Assembly (NCBI GenBank): GCA_016743235.1
Contig: VRZD01000001.1
Span: 361,268 to 425,267, forward strand
Direction: 5' to 3'
DNA: 64,000 bases
Source: Pantanalinema sp. GBBB05
Lineage (GTDB): Bacteria; Cyanobacteriota; Cyanobacteriia; Leptolyngbyales; Leptolyngbyaceae
The translations under genes and the position numbers were made by a program. Positions 8,919 to 16,570 of this stretch are shown piece after piece (within the stretch, counting starts at the first letter, position 1; the number at the start of each line of letters is the position of its first letter). The notes below the pieces were generated by a model. That model ran no database searches and was not told where the DNA came from. It worked only from the letters and a program-made list of their open reading frames with translations.

Positions 8919-10373
8919 TTACGCTTTATCTGCCCATGCCTTTGCCCAATTTAAGGTTGCATGAACTGTTTCTAAGGTTGCCGCTTCGCAGTACAGCCGC
9001 AATACGGGTTCAGTCCCACTAAACCGGATCAGCAACCAACTTTGATCCGCTAACCGCAATTTATAACCATCAAGCGGATTGCAGTCGATCACTTTACGAC
9101 CAGCCACTTCAGTTAAGGGTTGGGTTTGCAGTTGATGCAACAAGCGAGCACGAGCCTCCATATTGGCTAAGGGTAAATCAATGCGATCATACTCAGAAAT
9201 AAACTCACAGCGCTGTTGTAGCTGACAATAGAGATCGCTCAAATCTGCCCCAAACTGCACAATCGCTTCTAACACATATAAAGCAGATAACAATGCATCC
9301 CGTTCGGGAATATGCGTACCATAGCCAATGCCACCCGACTCTTCGCCCCCCAAGAGCACCTGGGTTTCCAACATCCGATCAGCGATGTATTTGTATCCGA
9401 TCGCTGTTTCAAAGACTGATAGTCCATGTAATGCCGCCACTTTGGGCATTAAATCTGAACCACTCAACGTTTTCACTACTTCTCCTTGGAAGTTGTGATG
9501 TTTGACCAAATGTTCAATCAGAATCGGAATCAAAATTTGGGAACTGAGGAAGTTTCCCTGGCTGTCCATTGCCGCAATCCGATCGCTATCTCCATCAAAC
9601 GCTAGTCCTACAGTGAGGGTAGATCCCTGGTGCGACTGGGCTACCTGCTCCGATAATTTGGTTAAGTAACGGGGTAATGGTTCCGGGGAGCCACCTTCAA
9701 ACAACGGATCACGATCGCTATTAATCTCATGAATGGGTACTTCCAGCAATTGCGCCAATCCCCCAGCGGCGGCTCCATGCATCACATCAGCAAACACTGT
9801 TAGTCGTCCCTGCTGAATTGCCTCCCGAATTGCCGCAATATTTACCTTCGGACGCAGTCCTTCACAGTATCCTAACCAGGGATTAAACATCTCCAGTTTG
9901 CCCGGAGTTGCCGTAGCCGCTAATGGTTCAGCTAATCGAGCTTCTACCTGTTGTGTCACCGATGGGGGTACGGAGCCACCAAAAGCACTTTTTATCTTTA
10001 AACCAGAATATTTTCCGGGGTTATGGCTGGCGGTAATCACCAAAGCTCCCAAGGCATTAAACTGCTTGGCAGCCCAACTAAAGGCTGGAGTAGGAGCATA
10101 GCGATCGGAGAGTAAAACATCGAATCCCGCCATACAGACTGCCTCAGCGGTTGCCTGAGCAAACTCCTCAGAAAGGAAGCGACGATCGTACCCCACAATC
10201 ACTAACCGACTTTGGGTGGTACTGCCATAGGTATCTGCTAGCACTTGAGCCGCGATCGGGGCAACCAGTTTGAGTCGATCGAATGTGAAATCTGCGGCAA
10301 TCACCCCTCGCCAACCATCAGTACCGAATTTAATGCCGCTAGCGATCGAGGATAGAGGAGAGGGATGGCTCAT
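8919..10373 (-). CDS. Phosphoglucomutase/phosphomannomutase family protein
   Basis: A member of the alpha-D-phosphohexomutase superfamily, 484 residues from the ATG at 10373 (a TTG two codons upstream is less likely). All four signature loops are visible: the phosphoserine loop TASHNPGKYSG, the metal loop FDGDSDRIA, the sugar-binding loop GGEESGGIG and the phosphate-binding loop RFSGTEPVLRLY. It interconverts hexose 1- and 6-phosphates; whether glucose, mannose or glucosamine is preferred cannot be told from motifs. The gene stands alone, convergent with the pilin gene. Confidence 0.9.
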   Translation of the reverse strand: MSHPSPLSSIASGIKFGTDGWRGVIAADFTFDRLKLVAPIAAQVLADTYGSTTQSRLVIVGYDRRFLSEEFAQATAEAVCMAGFDVLLSDRYAPTPAFSWAAKQFNALGALVITASHNPGKYSGLKIKSAFGGSVPPSVTQQVEARLAEPLAATATPGKLEMFNPWLGYCEGLRPKVNIAAIREAIQQGRLTVFADVMHGAAAGGLAQLLEVPIHEINSDRDPLFEGGSPEPLPRYLTKLSEQVAQSHQGSTLTVGLAFDGDSDRIAAMDSQGNFLSSQILIPILIEHLVKHHNFQGEVVKTLSGSDLMPKVAALHGLSVFETAIGYKYIADRMLETQVLLGGEESGGIGYGTHIPERDALLSALYVLEAIVQFGADLSDLYCQLQQRCEFISEYDRIDLPLANMEARARLLHQLQTQPLTEVAGRKVIDCNPLDGYKLRLADQSWLLIRFSGTEPVLRLYCEAATLETVHATLNWAKAWADKA

Positions 10374-10666
10374 GAACAAACTGCCTCGCTGGAAAACATG
10401 AAAGACTTATCTTTTGAGTGTATGGGGAGAACTGTCCCTTCAGCTATCCTATTCATCTAATCAGATATTGAGAACATGACCAGACGACGGAAACTGGAAA
10501 CCAAAAGTAGAATGCATCCATTTAGTTTATTCAGATCAATGGTGGCAGATCCGTCAATCCTCCGCATCTTGTGCCAAAACAGTGATCATCAGGGGAATTT
10601 GTTAGTCCAGAGATTGAGCCAGGGTTTAACCCGCTTTGCCCCTCATTCGTTCATTCATAGTGCATC

Positions 10667-13600
10667 ATGCGAATCTTAATCGTAGAAGATGATGAATTTA
10701 CAGCCAAAGCCCTCGGCAGCCTTTTGTCTGACCAAAACTATGCCATAGAAACAGCAGCTGATGGCGAAGCTGGGTGGGAACTGGTGGAATCTTTTAGCTA
10801 TGACTTAATTTTGCTAGATGTCATGCTACCGAAGTTAGATGGCATTAGCTTATGTCAGCGCATGCGATCGCGCGGACTTCAGATGCCCATTCTGTTATTA
10901 ACTGGGCGTGACACCGGACATGATAAAGCGATCGGTCTTGATGCCGGAGCCGACGATTATGTGGTGAAGCCGTTTAATGCGGAAGAACTGGTTGCCCGAA
11001 TTCGCGCTTTACTGCGGCGTGGGGGAGCAGCAACTACCCCAGTGCTGGAGTGGAGCAACTTGCGGCTTGATCCAAGTACCTGTGAAGTGAGTTATGGGGC
11101 GCGATTATTACCGCTAACGCCCAAAGAATATGCCTTATTAGAATTGTTTCTGCGCAATCATCATCGGGTTTATAGCTGTTCCATGATCTTGGAGCATCTC
11201 TGGTCGTTTGAAGACACACCGGGGGAAGAGGCAGTACGGACTCATATCAAAGGCTTACGACAAAAATTAAAGGCAGCAGGGGCACCAACGGATTTAGTCG
11301 AAACGGTGTATGGCATCGGCTACCGTTTGAAACCCCTGGAAGAAGGGGCAGCAAAAGCTAAGAAAAAAGCTGGTAAATCAGCCAACGTCTCAACTGTGAG
11401 TCCAGACACCCAACAACAAACCCTTGCCGCGATCGCGGATCTCTGGCATCGCTTTCAAGAGCGAATTCACTCGCAACTAGCGGTTTTGGAGCAAGCGATC
11501 GTTGCATTAACCCAAACCCAAATTACCGAAGAATTACGCCAGCAAGCGGAACGAGACGCTCACTCTCTAGCCGGAGCCTTGGGCAGCTTTGGGTTAGCTC
11601 AGGGCTCTAAGCTTGCCCGCAAAATTGAACATATTCTGCGCGAAGCCACCCATCCCCTCAGCTTCAACCAACTCAAGCTCCTCCCTGAGTTGCTCGCAAC
11701 GCTTCGCCAGGCAATCGAGCAGTACCAATCCGAATCATCCCCATCCGCCCAAGCGACTGATTCGCCCCGATCTACCTCACGGTCACCCTCTGCCCCACCG
11801 GCGGCATCCCTGGCTACTCCTACTCCCCACCCCGACAACGAAGCCGCTCGCCTGCTTGCCCTACGACAATACCAGATCCTCGACACAGCGCCTGAGTCTA
11901 GTTTTGATGATCTAGTGCATCTAGCGGTACAGATCAGTGATACCCCGATCGCCTGGATTAGCTTGATTGATGCCGATCGGCAATGGTTCAAATCCAAAGT
12001 GGGGTTTGAGGCAGCAGAGCTACCGCGCCATGCAACTCTATGTGCCTATACCATTCTGCATGCCGATATGTTGATCATTCCCGACACCGCGATCGACAGT
12101 CGGTTTGTTCACCATCCCCTGGTGACGGACCCTCCCCAAATCCGGTTTTATGCTGGAGTGCCATTAATTACTTCAGAGGGGTATGCCTTGGGCACTTTAG
12201 CAGTGCTGAGTTCAGAGCCCCATACGCTGAGTTCCAAGCAAATTACGGCTCTACAAACCTTGGGACGACAGGTCATGACCCAGCTAGAACTGCATCGGCA
12301 TTTAGCTGATTTCGCTTCGACCACAGCCGCCCAACAACGGCAGGAGCAAGCTCTCCGCAAAACCAAAGATGAAACTGAATTGCGGGTGGCTGAACGGACA
12401 GCCGAAGTGGTCAGTGTCAACCGCCGCTTACAGCTAGAACTGGAAGAGCGCAAACGGATCGAATCGGCGTTACGGGTGTCTCAAGCCCGGTTTGCTGGCA
12501 TTTTAGAAATTGCCGATGATGCCATCATTTCCGTCGATCAAACCCAGTGTATTACGTTATTTAACCAGGGCGCTGAGAAGATCTTTGGCTACACAGCGCG
12601 TGAGGCATTAGGGCAACCATTAGATATTCTGTTACCCATTCAGGCTGTACTCGGACATCGTCAGCATGTGCAAGATTTCGGCAAATCTGCGAGTCCTGCC
12701 CGACGGATGGGAGAACGAGGAATAATTTATGGTCGCCGTAAAAATGGGGAAGAGTTTCCTGCCGAGGCATCGATCTCGAAATTGGAAATGGGTAACGATC
12801 GCGTTTATACGGTGATTTTGCGAGATGTGAGCGATCGTGAGATGGTAGAGCGGATGAAAGATGAGTTTATTTCCGTCGTCAGTCATGAATTAAGAACCCC
12901 CCTCACCTCAATTCACGGCTCTCTGAGGATGTTGGCAAGCGGACTACTGAATGCTGAACCTGGTACTAGTCAACGCCTGCTCCAAATCGCTGTAGAGAGC
13001 ACCGATCGCTTAGTTCGTCTGATCAACGATGTTTTGGACATAGAACGCATTGAATCGGGCAAAGTGCGGATGGAGTTGTCTCCCTGCAACAGCACAGATG
13101 TGATCAATCAAGCCGTTAACATCATGCAACCGATCGCGGATAAAGCTGGCATTACATTGTCTGTATCCACTGCCTCTGTAGAACTACAAGCAGACGGCGA
13201 TCGAGTCATCCAAACGCTCACCAATTTACTCAGTAATGCCATTAAGTTCTCGCTTCCGGGCAACACGGTTTGGCTCTCAGCTACATTACTCCAACCGGGA
13301 GATCCTCCACCGTCCCAAAGCGATCAGCCATGCAGCAGCCCAACCTCTGAACCTCTGACGTCATCTTCCCTATCGCCCTCATTTTCCCCATCACCCTCGT
13401 CGTCCCTACCGACATTGGCTTCTACTGCCCACATTCTGTTCACGGTTAAAGATCAAGGTCGGGGAATTCCGGCTGACAAGCTCGGGAAAATTTTCGAGCG
13501 GTTTCAACAAGTCGATGCCTCTGATTCCCGCAATCAGGATGGTACGGGGTTAGGATTAGCCATTTGTCGTAGCATTGTGCAGCAACACGGAGGCGACATC

Positions 13601-13684
13601 TGGGTTGAAAGTGAACTAGGTCAAGGAAGCATTTTTCGCTTTACGTTGCCTCTTTCCCCTGAGGTTTCTGGCTTGGTTGCTTAA
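10667..13684 (+). CDS. Multidomain response regulator/hybrid kinase: REC-wHTH-Hpt-GAF-PAS-HisKA-HATPase
   Basis: A 1005-residue signalling protein joining a whole phosphorelay in one chain. Receiver domain at about 1-118 with phospho-acceptor D51 (LILLDVML). OmpR-type winged-helix DNA-binding domain at about 125-228 (LTPKEYALLELFLR, VYGIGYRLKP). Hpt-like domain at about 250-350 with candidate H299 (DAHSLAGALGSFG). GAF at about 390-550, a short coiled coil, PAS at about 605-725, HisKA with H740 (VSHELRTPL), and HATPase with NLLSNAIKFS, DQGRGIP (D929) and GTGLGLAICRS. Such proteins are known in cyanobacteria as multi-component winged-helix regulators. A Ser/Pro-rich insert (about 879-917) sits inside the ATPase domain. 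It is followed 42 bp later by a receiver protein. Confidence 0.9.
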   Translation: MRILIVEDDEFTAKALGSLLSDQNYAIETAADGEAGWELVESFSYDLILLDVMLPKLDGISLCQRMRSRGLQMPILLLTGRDTGHDKAIGLDAGADDYVVKPFNAEELVARIRALLRRGGAATTPVLEWSNLRLDPSTCEVSYGARLLPLTPKEYALLELFLRNHHRVYSCSMILEHLWSFEDTPGEEAVRTHIKGLRQKLKAAGAPTDLVETVYGIGYRLKPLEEGAAKAKKKAGKSANVSTVSPDTQQQTLAAIADLWHRFQERIHSQLAVLEQAIVALTQTQITEELRQQAERDAHSLAGALGSFGLAQGSKLARKIEHILREATHPLSFNQLKLLPELLATLRQAIEQYQSESSPSAQATDSPRSTSRSPSAPPAASLATPTPHPDNEAARLLALRQYQILDTAPESSFDDLVHLAVQISDTPIAWISLIDADRQWFKSKVGFEAAELPRHATLCAYTILHADMLIIPDTAIDSRFVHHPLVTDPPQIRFYAGVPLITSEGYALGTLAVLSSEPHTLSSKQITALQTLGRQVMTQLELHRHLADFASTTAAQQRQEQALRKTKDETELRVAERTAEVVSVNRRLQLELEERKRIESALRVSQARFAGILEIADDAIISVDQTQCITLFNQGAEKIFGYTAREALGQPLDILLPIQAVLGHRQHVQDFGKSASPARRMGERGIIYGRRKNGEEFPAEASISKLEMGNDRVYTVILRDVSDREMVERMKDEFISVVSHELRTPLTSIHGSLRMLASGLLNAEPGTSQRLLQIAVESTDRLVRLINDVLDIERIESGKVRMELSPCNSTDVINQAVNIMQPIADKAGITLSVSTASVELQADGDRVIQTLTNLLSNAIKFSLPGNTVWLSATLLQPGDPPPSQSDQPCSSPTSEPLTSSSLSPSFSPSPSSSLPTLASTAHILFTVKDQGRGIPADKLGKIFERFQQVDASDSRNQDGTGLGLAICRSIVQQHGGDIWVESELGQGSIFRFTLPLSPEVSGLVA

Positions 13685-13726
13685 GCTGCGATCTCCTTCA
13701 CCGTTTCTACCTGCCTTAAGTGTTCT

Positions 13727-14107
13727 ATGACTACCTCAAAACATATTCTTGTGATTGACAATGAACCCTACATTCAAGAAATAGCCCAGATTTGCTTGCG
13801 CACGGTAGCCGGATGGCAAGTGAGTACAGCGAGTTCTGGCAAGGAGGGGGTTACGAAGGCAACGGTCGAACAACCGGATGCCATTTTGTTAGATGTGATG
13901 ATGCCAGATCTAGATGGAGTCGCCACTTTTCAAGCGTTACAGGGCAACCCAACGACCCAGTCCATTCCAGTAATTCTGCTCACGGCGAAAGTTCAAGCTT
14001 CCGATCGCCAGCGCTATACCGAGCTAGGAGTTAAAGCCACGATCGCGAAGCCCTTTGATCCATTGCAATTAGCAGCACAAGTGGCAGCCGTACTAGGTTG
14101 GAACTAA
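13727..14107 (+). CDS. Single-domain response regulator (CheY-like receiver)
   Basis: A 126-residue stand-alone receiver: acidic residues D11, E13 (LVIDNEP), phospho-acceptor D56 (ILLDVMMPDLDG), the switch Thr in LLTAK and the conserved Lys in AKPFDP. Position 12 is Asn rather than a second acidic residue, with E13 probably supplying the metal ligand. No output domain. It is 42 bp downstream of the large hybrid kinase on the same strand, so it is a likely phosphorylation partner; this is inferred from position. Confidence 0.9.
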   Translation: MTTSKHILVIDNEPYIQEIAQICLRTVAGWQVSTASSGKEGVTKATVEQPDAILLDVMMPDLDGVATFQALQGNPTTQSIPVILLTAKVQASDRQRYTELGVKATIAKPFDPLQLAAQVAAVLGWN

Positions 14108-14225
14108 TCTTTTCTTCACAAGTTCCTCAAATTGTTCGCCTACCCTCATGAATAAGCAATCATCAGAGTTTTAACGGCTGAAGTCAACGGCTAGCCGCCA
14201 CTAGGCAACGGTGAGGGAGACGGCA

Positions 14226-14663
14226 ATGGAACCAATTAGAAAAATTACCGATGAATTGTCGATCGCCGGACAGATTACTGTTGACCAGTTGCCTCAGCTT
14301 GCTCAAGAGGGCTTCCGTTCGGTCTTGAATTTGCGATCGCCCGAGGAAATTGGTTTTCTGCTGAACGAACAACAGAAAGTTGAGTTGGCAGGATTATATT
14401 ATGTGAATTTTCCGTTTAAACCCGAAGCGGTGGACGATGAAACCGCCACCCATATTTTGCAACAAATTAATACTCTGCCGAAACCAACGCTGGTGCATTG
14501 TGATAATGCCGTGCGCTCTGCCGCGATCGCTTTAATGCATATCGCGACGCGTCAGGGAGTTTCTCTAGAAAAAGCCTTTAAACAAGCAAAACAACTTGGG
14601 CTGTTTGAAGTGCTCACCCAAAGCGACAACTACTCTTCAACCGCAGCCAGTTATGGAGCGTGA
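14226..14663 (+). CDS. DUF442/beta-lactamase-hydrolase-like phosphatase family protein
   Basis: A 145-residue protein from the ATG at 14226, chosen because GAGGGA lies 7 nt upstream; a GTG at 14211 in frame overlaps that site. The fold is that of the tyrosine-phosphatase-like DUF442 family (ITDELSIAGQITVDQLPQLAQEGFRSVLNLRSPEE, a Pro-phosphate-like loop at VHCDNAVRSA). The usual loop in the family reads Cys-Arg-x-Gly-x-Arg; here it is C-D-N-A-V-R, keeping Cys and Arg but losing the glycine. Substrate unknown. The gene is monocistronic, 118 bp after the receiver protein. Confidence 0.75.
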   Translation: MEPIRKITDELSIAGQITVDQLPQLAQEGFRSVLNLRSPEEIGFLLNEQQKVELAGLYYVNFPFKPEAVDDETATHILQQINTLPKPTLVHCDNAVRSAAIALMHIATRQGVSLEKAFKQAKQLGLFEVLTQSDNYSSTAASYGA

Positions 14664-14774
14664 AGTTCCAGCACAGCGGTATGCCAGCACAGAGCTGTAG
14701 AGGAATCAAGCTAGGATCGCTCAAGAAATTGAAGATGTATGTACAGGGTCAAATTTGGCAATGACAGCCGTCAT

Positions 14775-15284
14775 TTACTCAAATAGTCGGAAGTACGGAT
14801 AGCGCACAGGTGCTCCCGGTTCCTTCTCCAAATCAAAGTTAATCACTTCCCAACAGGGTGCTTCGGCAGGATCAGGACTGAACTCAACAGGTAGCCCATA
14901 CAAGCGAGGTCGAGGCGCTTCTGTTTGCCCCCGCCAGGGAGTACTGCGCTCCAAATAGGTACTAATCAAGTCTTTGTAGCGTTGGGCAATGATCACCCGT
15001 GTGGCTCGATAGCCTTGAGTATATAGGCGATCGAGGGCTTCATGAATTTCAAACCGAATACCGTCTGGGTGGGTATGTTGCCGATACCACTCGTTTTCCC
15101 ACTGCTTCCAGTGTCGTCCAGACTGGAGATGAATCAACTCACCCGTTTTCGGGTTGGCTTCAAACGCACCATGTCGCTGGCACAGATAAGTGTCAGTTAG
15201 GGTCAGTGCCGGGATGGTTTGGCGGCAGTGAGGGCACTGAATCTCTGGACCAAAGATGGGGTACTGCAAGGCGGGGTTGATCAT
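14775..15284 (-). CDS. TIGR02652-family cyanobacterial protein with Cys-rich N-terminus
   Basis: A 169-residue protein of the cyanobacterial TIGR02652 type. It opens with a zinc-ribbon-like pattern: IQCPHCRQTIPALTLTDTYLCQRHGAFEANPKTGELIHLQSGRHW (split here: CPHC at about 17-20, CQRHG at about 34-38). The remainder is mixed alpha/beta with YRATRVIIAQRYKDLI and RPRLYGLPVEFSPDP. The Cys/His set suggests metal binding, but no activity is known. It is convergent with the DUF442 gene. Confidence 0.75.
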   Translation of the reverse strand: MINPALQYPIFGPEIQCPHCRQTIPALTLTDTYLCQRHGAFEANPKTGELIHLQSGRHWKQWENEWYRQHTHPDGIRFEIHEALDRLYTQGYRATRVIIAQRYKDLISTYLERSTPWRGQTEAPRPRLYGLPVEFSPDPAEAPCWEVINFDLEKEPGAPVRYPYFRLFE

Positions 15285-15400
15285 TCAGAGCGCTAAGGCA
15301 ATTCTCGTAATACTCAGTGCCAGTGGTTTTATTATAGCTACGGGGAGTTCATCCTTCCCTAAGGATTCTACTGGCACTCTAGCAGCAGTTTAGGTTTATC

Positions 15401-15961
15401 GTGAATAATTCCTGCGATCGCTCCACTCCTTCCCCTGCCTTCTGGCCTTCACCTGACTGCTCCCAAGCCGCCTTTATTGCGACGAATGCGACAGTGATTG
15501 GACAGGTCACAATCGCGCCAGGAGTCAGTATTTGGTATGGAGCCGTTGTGCGAGGAGATGTCGAACAAATCGTTCTAGGCGCTTGCACAAATATTCAAGA
15601 TGGAGCCATTCTACACGGTGATCCAGGTCTGCTGACGATTTTGGAGGATCACGTAACAGTCGGACATCGGGCAGTCGTCCACGGGGCTCATGTTGAGCGA
15701 GGCAGCTTGATTGGGATTGGCGCTACGGTGTTGGATGGGGTGCGAGTGGGAGCAGGCAGCATTATTGGGGCGGGAGCGGTTGTTACCAAAGATGTCCCCC
15801 CGCGATCGCTCGTTGTCGGAATTCCCGGCAAAGTCGTGCGGCAAGTGTCTGAGCAGGAAGCTAGTGATTTGATTACCCATGCCCAACGCTATGAAAAGTT
15901 GGCGTTAGTCCATGCCGGTAAGGGGACGGATTTAGGGTTTGGTAAGTCGGAGCGGGGATAA
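15401..15961 (+). CDS. Gamma-carbonic anhydrase-like left-handed beta-helix protein
   Basis: A 186-residue hexapeptide-repeat protein starting at GTG 15401. It shows the gamma-CA pattern: ATVIGQVTIAPGVSIWYGAVVRGD, TNIQDGAILHGD, VGHRAVVHGAHVERGSLIGIGATVLDGV, AGSIIGAGAVVTKDVPPRSLVVGIPGKVVR. The three zinc-ligand histidines of the family can be placed at LHGD, VGHRA and VHGA. CcmM-type carboxysome proteins carry C-terminal RuBisCO-small-subunit repeats, absent here, so this is the short YrdA/PaaY/CaiE-like type. Activity may be carbonic anhydrase or none. Confidence 0.85.
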   Translation: MNNSCDRSTPSPAFWPSPDCSQAAFIATNATVIGQVTIAPGVSIWYGAVVRGDVEQIVLGACTNIQDGAILHGDPGLLTILEDHVTVGHRAVVHGAHVERGSLIGIGATVLDGVRVGAGSIIGAGAVVTKDVPPRSLVVGIPGKVVRQVSEQEASDLITHAQRYEKLALVHAGKGTDLGFGKSERG

Positions 15962-16083
15962 GTGAAGGTGAGGGAGATCAGGCAGATAGGGAAGATCAGG
16001 GAGATGAGGGAGATCAGAAACTGCCTTCGCCTCCTTACATCCCCACCTTCCTCAGCCTCATCATCTTCCCATCCACCTCACCT
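15962..16083. repeat. Purine-rich short tandem repeat followed by pyrimidine-rich tract
   Basis: Between two convergent genes, 15969-16016 contains degenerate tandem copies of GGGAGATCA (GGGAGATCA, GGGAAGATCA, GGGAGATGA, GGGAGATCA). The following 16030-16082 is almost purely pyrimidine (CTCC, CCCACCTTCC, CATCTTCCCATCCACC). The second tract is roughly the reverse complement of the first, so a long imperfect hairpin can form. Similar short repeats are known in filamentous cyanobacteria. An ORF running across it is not believable as a gene. Confidence 0.6.
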
Positions 16084-16570
16084 AATGCCCGCCCTCTTGC
16101 TGTTTCTCTTGGGTCACTTCTCGACTGGCGGTAAAAGGAGCAGTCTCACTACTAGAAGTGAGCCGAATGGTGCCTTTGAGGCTGTTATCCTCAACGCTTC
16201 CCTGAAGGTTGATCGGGAGTGAGCAGTCGGGTAAATAGGCGGTTGTTCCCTGTAGGGTGAGAGTCCGATTGTCCCAATGTCCGGTTAAAGAAGGACGTTC
16301 TTCAGCAATCCGAGCTACTTTTTCAGGGGCATCTAGTGGGACTAATGAGCCATTTAAAAAGACGCCAGATTGTTGGACTAACAGGACTAATGACTGATTT
16401 TGTAAACACCCAGGTAAGTTAGAAGCGGCGATCGGGTAGCGTCCATTAATGTGGTTAGGGGCTTTCAGGTTCGCTTCGCCATACGCTGAAACCACACTAA
16501 ACAGCACCATGACAAAGCCAATACTGCCACCGTAGAAGATCAGCGATCGTGGGCTAAAGAATTTACTCAT
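16082..16570 (-). CDS. Hypothetical exported or membrane-anchored protein
   Basis: A 162-residue protein I do not recognise. The N-terminus has a single hydrophobic segment (about residues 11-30, IFYGGSIGFVMVLFSVVSAYG) that may be an uncleaved anchor or a signal peptide. Two cysteines (LPGC about 54, LPDC about 116) could pair outside the cytoplasm, and the rest looks like beta-strands (GHWDNRTLTLQGTTAYL, SLKGTIRLTSSSE). Its ATG overlaps the antiporter stop by 4 nt, so it is translated with the antiporter and may be an accessory factor; that is inferred from position only. Confidence 0.7.
   Translation of the reverse strand: MSKFFSPRSLIFYGGSIGFVMVLFSVVSAYGEANLKAPNHINGRYPIAASNLPGCLQNQSLVLLVQQSGVFLNGSLVPLDAPEKVARIAEERPSLTGHWDNRTLTLQGTTAYLPDCSLPINLQGSVEDNSLKGTIRLTSSSETAPFTASREVTQEKQQEGGH

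Noticed and set aside
10476..10679. 67-aa frame just before the multidomain kinase
   Set aside because: No ribosome site, no recognisable motif, and its end overlaps the kinase start.
11599..11997. 132-aa antisense frame inside the multidomain kinase
   Set aside because: A shadow of a strongly supported gene on the other strand.
15962..16222. 86-aa frame starting in the purine repeat
   Set aside because: It is made by repeat sequence and runs antisense into the real gene at 16082-16570.
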